From the NCBI GenBank assembly GCA_013203475.1, contig JABMNV010000106.1:1-59957 (forward strand): 59,957 nt of DNA, read 5' to 3'. This stretch comes from Acidobacteriota bacterium (GTDB taxonomy: Bacteria > Acidobacteriota > Vicinamibacteria > Vicinamibacterales > SCN-69-37). A program made the translations under genes and the position numbers. The notes beneath the pieces were generated by a model. The model saw nothing but the letters and a program-made list of their open reading frames with translations, was not told the origin of the DNA and made no database searches. Numbering within the stretch: position 1 is the first letter of the stretch; the number at the start of each line of letters is the position of its first letter. Positions 57,720 through 59,957 of this stretch are shown here, one piece after another.

Positions 57720-59111
57720 ATGACGAACACTGTTTGGGATGCTGTTCTCGGGCGTATCGAGACCAAAGTTAACCGTTTCAGCTACTTCAGCTGGTTCCAC
57801 ACCACCCGGCTTCTCAGGGATGGCGGCACGCTTCTGGTTATCCAGGTGCCTAACCCGATGGCGGCTGAGTGGCTGACTACGCATTATCCAGCCCTGATAG
57901 AGGAAGCTCTGGCAGAAATAGGCCGGCCTGGTGTGCAGGTGGCATATGAACCTGCCGAGCCAGGTGACTCCAAGGCGGCCCTGCCGACGCCGTTCACCCC
58001 AGGAGAGTCGTCGCTCGAGGCCGAAAACGCGGAAACGGCAGGTAATGCGAAAAGCCTCGCTCTGGTAGAGGGGGATTCCGAGGGAGGAAAGAGCGCCTTT
58101 GGTCTGAGTCCGCGCTATACGTTCGACACTTTTATCGTGGGCGGATCAAACCAGTTTGCGGATGCTGCGTGCAGGGCCGTGGCTGAAGCCCCTTCTCGCT
58201 CCTACAATCCTCTGTTTATCTACGGAGGAGTGGGCCTTGGAAAGACACACCTGATGCATGCCATCGGGGACTACGTTCTTCAGCATCATCCTGGACTCAA
58301 ACTGACGTACGTTTCGTCGGAGCGGTTCATGAACGAGGTCATTAACGCGCTGCGTTATGACCGAATCCTTGAATTTCGCGAAAAATATCGCAGCGTGGAT
58401 GTTCTGCTTATTGACGATATTCAGTTTATTGCTGGCAAAGAGCGCACGCAGATGGAGTTCTTCCATACGTTTAACGCGCTGTATGACTCCCAAAAACAGA
58501 TTGTTCTCAGCAGTGACTGTCCTCCTCATCAGATTGCCCAACTGGAAGAACGGTTGCGCTCGCGATTTGAGTGGGGGTTGACGGCTGATATCCAGGCCCC
58601 TGACCTGGAGACCAAAATCGCCATCCTTACCCGCAAGGCTGATAGCGAAGGGGTCTCACTGCCCGACGATGTGGCGTTGTATATCGGTGGACGGATTAAA
58701 TCGAACATCCGTGAACTGGAAGGCGCATTGATCCGGCTATTGGCCTACGCCTCGCTCACCGGGCGCGATCTTTCCATGAGTCTGGCGCAAGAGGTGCTCC
58801 GTGACATTCTTCGCCAAGACGAACGGGCGATCACCATTGAGGGCATCCAGAAGTTCGTCGCCGATTACTACCAAATGAAAATAATCGAGCTCAAATCAAG
58901 GAACAACTCGAAATCCGTGGCTCTGCCTCGGCAGGTGGCGATGTATCTTTGCAAGAAACTCACAAAAGCTTCCCTTCCAGAAATTGGGAAAAGCTTTGGC
59001 GGCAAACACCACTCCACTGTTATTCACTCCATCCGAAAAGTCGAAGACCTGCGGGGTAAGGATGAGGTTTTCAACAACCAAATCAACACCCTTCTCCAGT
59101 CACTGCAGTAG
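57720..59111 (+). CDS. dnaA: Chromosomal replication initiator DnaA
   Basis: The 463-residue initiator binds DnaA boxes and melts oriC. It has N-terminal domain I (VWDAVLGRIETKVNRFSYFSWF), a variable linker, the AAA+ domain with GGVGLGKTHLMHAI and LLIDDIQFIAGKERTQ, and the C-terminal DNA-binding domain with ALPRQVAMYLCKKL and GGKHHSTVIHSIRKVEDL. The ATG at 57720 gives the normal N-terminus; the TTG 24 nt upstream in the track is unnecessary. Confidence 0.98.
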   Translation: MTNTVWDAVLGRIETKVNRFSYFSWFHTTRLLRDGGTLLVIQVPNPMAAEWLTTHYPALIEEALAEIGRPGVQVAYEPAEPGDSKAALPTPFTPGESSLEAENAETAGNAKSLALVEGDSEGGKSAFGLSPRYTFDTFIVGGSNQFADAACRAVAEAPSRSYNPLFIYGGVGLGKTHLMHAIGDYVLQHHPGLKLTYVSSERFMNEVINALRYDRILEFREKYRSVDVLLIDDIQFIAGKERTQMEFFHTFNALYDSQKQIVLSSDCPPHQIAQLEERLRSRFEWGLTADIQAPDLETKIAILTRKADSEGVSLPDDVALYIGGRIKSNIRELEGALIRLLAYASLTGRDLSMSLAQEVLRDILRQDERAITIEGIQKFVADYYQMKIIELKSRNNSKSVALPRQVAMYLCKKLTKASLPEIGKSFGGKHHSTVIHSIRKVEDLRGKDEVFNNQINTLLQSLQ

Positions 59112-59381
59112 GTTTTTCCACAACCTCCCCCTGTGCGGCACTGTGGACATCCTGTGTAAAAATAACAAACCCTTTTTTTCAGCAGAACACGTCCAGGATC
59201 TGCACGCCGTTACCCGCAGAAACATGCACAGCTTAACCTGTTGATAATTAGGGGGTAATCGTCAAAATTTGGATTACCAACAGGCCCTTATTACTGTTAT
59301 AATTATCTGTCTTTTTGATCTTCCTAAGGTAAGTTCGATCGTTCCCATTTTGGAGCGTTCGAGAAAGAGGTCGCCCCGCTC
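59112..59381. other. dnaA-dnaN spacer with DnaA boxes and AT-rich stretch
   Basis: TTTTCCACA (59114-59122), TGTGGACAT (59142-59150) and TGTTGATAA (59239-59247) resemble DnaA boxes. AT-rich tracts follow, including TTATTACTGTTATAATTATC before dnaN, which could be an unwinding element or the dnaN promoter. This may be a second part of a bipartite oriC. Confidence 0.65.
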
Positions 59382-59957
59382 ATGGAGCTAGTGGTTCGCA
59401 AGAACGATCTGCTGAAAGAACTTTCCCTCCTGCAAGGCATCGTTGAACGCAAGAACACGATTCCGATCTTGGCGAATGTCTTGATCGAAGCTGCTGATGG
59501 CGTCGTGTCGCTATTAGCCACGGATCTTGACGTCGCGCTGCGCACCCGCTGTGAGGCAACGGTTTCGAAACCTGGCACGTTGACCCTGCCGGCCAAGAAA
59601 CTCTTCGAAATTGTGAACGCCTTGCCTGATACCGACATTCGCATTGAAGCGGACAAGGGTGGAAAAAGCGTCACGGTCGCCGCAGACCGCTTCGAGTCAA
59701 AGCTGCAGACTTTGCCCGCCAGCGAGTTTCCGACGCCTCCACAGGAGTCTGAGGGCGTCCAGGCGTCCATTCCTGGCGGGGCACTGAAGCGGATGATCTC
59801 TCACACCCGGTTCGCAATAACCAGCGAAGACACCCGGTATTTCCTGAATGGCGCCCAACTGGTTTTGCGGCCCGAGTCACTCAGTATGGTGGCGACCGAC
59901 GGCCACCGCCTCGCACTGGTGACCGTCAACGAGCCCTCAGGTGCCACAGAGCCAGCC
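59382..59957 (+). CDS. dnaN: DNA polymerase III beta sliding clamp, 5' part
   Basis: The frame is open from ATG 59382 to the window edge (192 codons), so the ORF track omits it. It reads MELVVRKNDLLKELSLLQGI, then VERKNTIPILANVLIEA, LTLPAKKLFEIVNALPD and MVATDGHRLALVTV, all typical of DnaN. The clamp tethers polymerase III to DNA. The C-terminal half is outside the window. Confidence 0.97.
   Translation, partial: MELVVRKNDLLKELSLLQGIVERKNTIPILANVLIEAADGVVSLLATDLDVALRTRCEATVSKPGTLTLPAKKLFEIVNALPDTDIRIEADKGGKSVTVAADRFESKLQTLPASEFPTPPQESEGVQASIPGGALKRMISHTRFAITSEDTRYFLNGAQLVLRPESLSMVATDGHRLALVTVNEPSGATEPA

Overview
The window is a high-GC bacterial chromosome segment that ends at the replication origin. 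The right end has the classical origin block: parA-parB, rsmG, mnmG, mnmE, jag/khpB, yidC, yidD, rnpA and rpmH on the minus strand, then oriC, dnaA and the start of dnaN on the plus strand. Several traits suggest an Acidobacteriota lineage, perhaps Vicinamibacteria: many SpoIIE/PP2C and GAF signalling proteins, a UpxY-type NusG paralogue, a PadR remnant, and GCTGGGTGC-type intergenic repeats. This placement is inference, because no rRNA lies in the window.

Layout. 1-10 kb holds metabolic genes: a MetF-like protein, a frameshifted nitroreductase, three PLP aminotransferases, an SDR, DoxX, and a GT2 glycosyltransferase beside a large membrane protein. 9.8-21 kb holds an alpha-oxoamine synthase, a membrane SpoIIE phosphatase, an M1 peptidase, a short NuoG-like protein, a lipid kinase, two GAF-domain proteins and a FabZ-like protein without the usual catalytic His. 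21-29.6 kb holds serA, a YhaM-like nuclease, an arabinofuranosidase remnant, a PCYCGC lipoprotein with an in-frame UGA, a hybrid histidine kinase, a FliA-type sigma factor, a tiny HTH/DHp gene pair and an NtrC-type regulator. 29.6-36.5 kb is a minus-strand operon rfaE2-mfd-surA-upxY-dusB. 36.6-38.7 kb is an accessory nuclease-helicase gene. 38.9-46.9 kb is one long minus-strand operon: a leader ORF, atpHAGDC, a PP2C phosphatase and a Wzm/Wzt-type polysaccharide exporter. 46.9-49.7 kb is parA-parB-selD.

Most notable observation. At 23987-24541 a PCYCGC-motif lipoprotein reads through an in-frame TGA exactly where relatives carry the first Cys of a CGxC pair, giving U-G-I-C. The frame continues for 51 conserved-looking codons. 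A hairpin with a G-starting loop lies 18 nt after the TGA. The same window encodes selenophosphate synthetase (selD), co-oriented directly after parB. Together these support a selenocysteine-containing redox lipoprotein of a family I do not recall among described selenoproteins. The downstream histidine kinase start overlaps the 3' end of the read-through frame.

Other accessory signals: degraded gene fragments (PadR, arabinofuranosidase), a nested inverted-repeat region next to a parS site, and a 36-codon leader ORF with a strong Shine-Dalgarno that overlaps atpH by ATGA.
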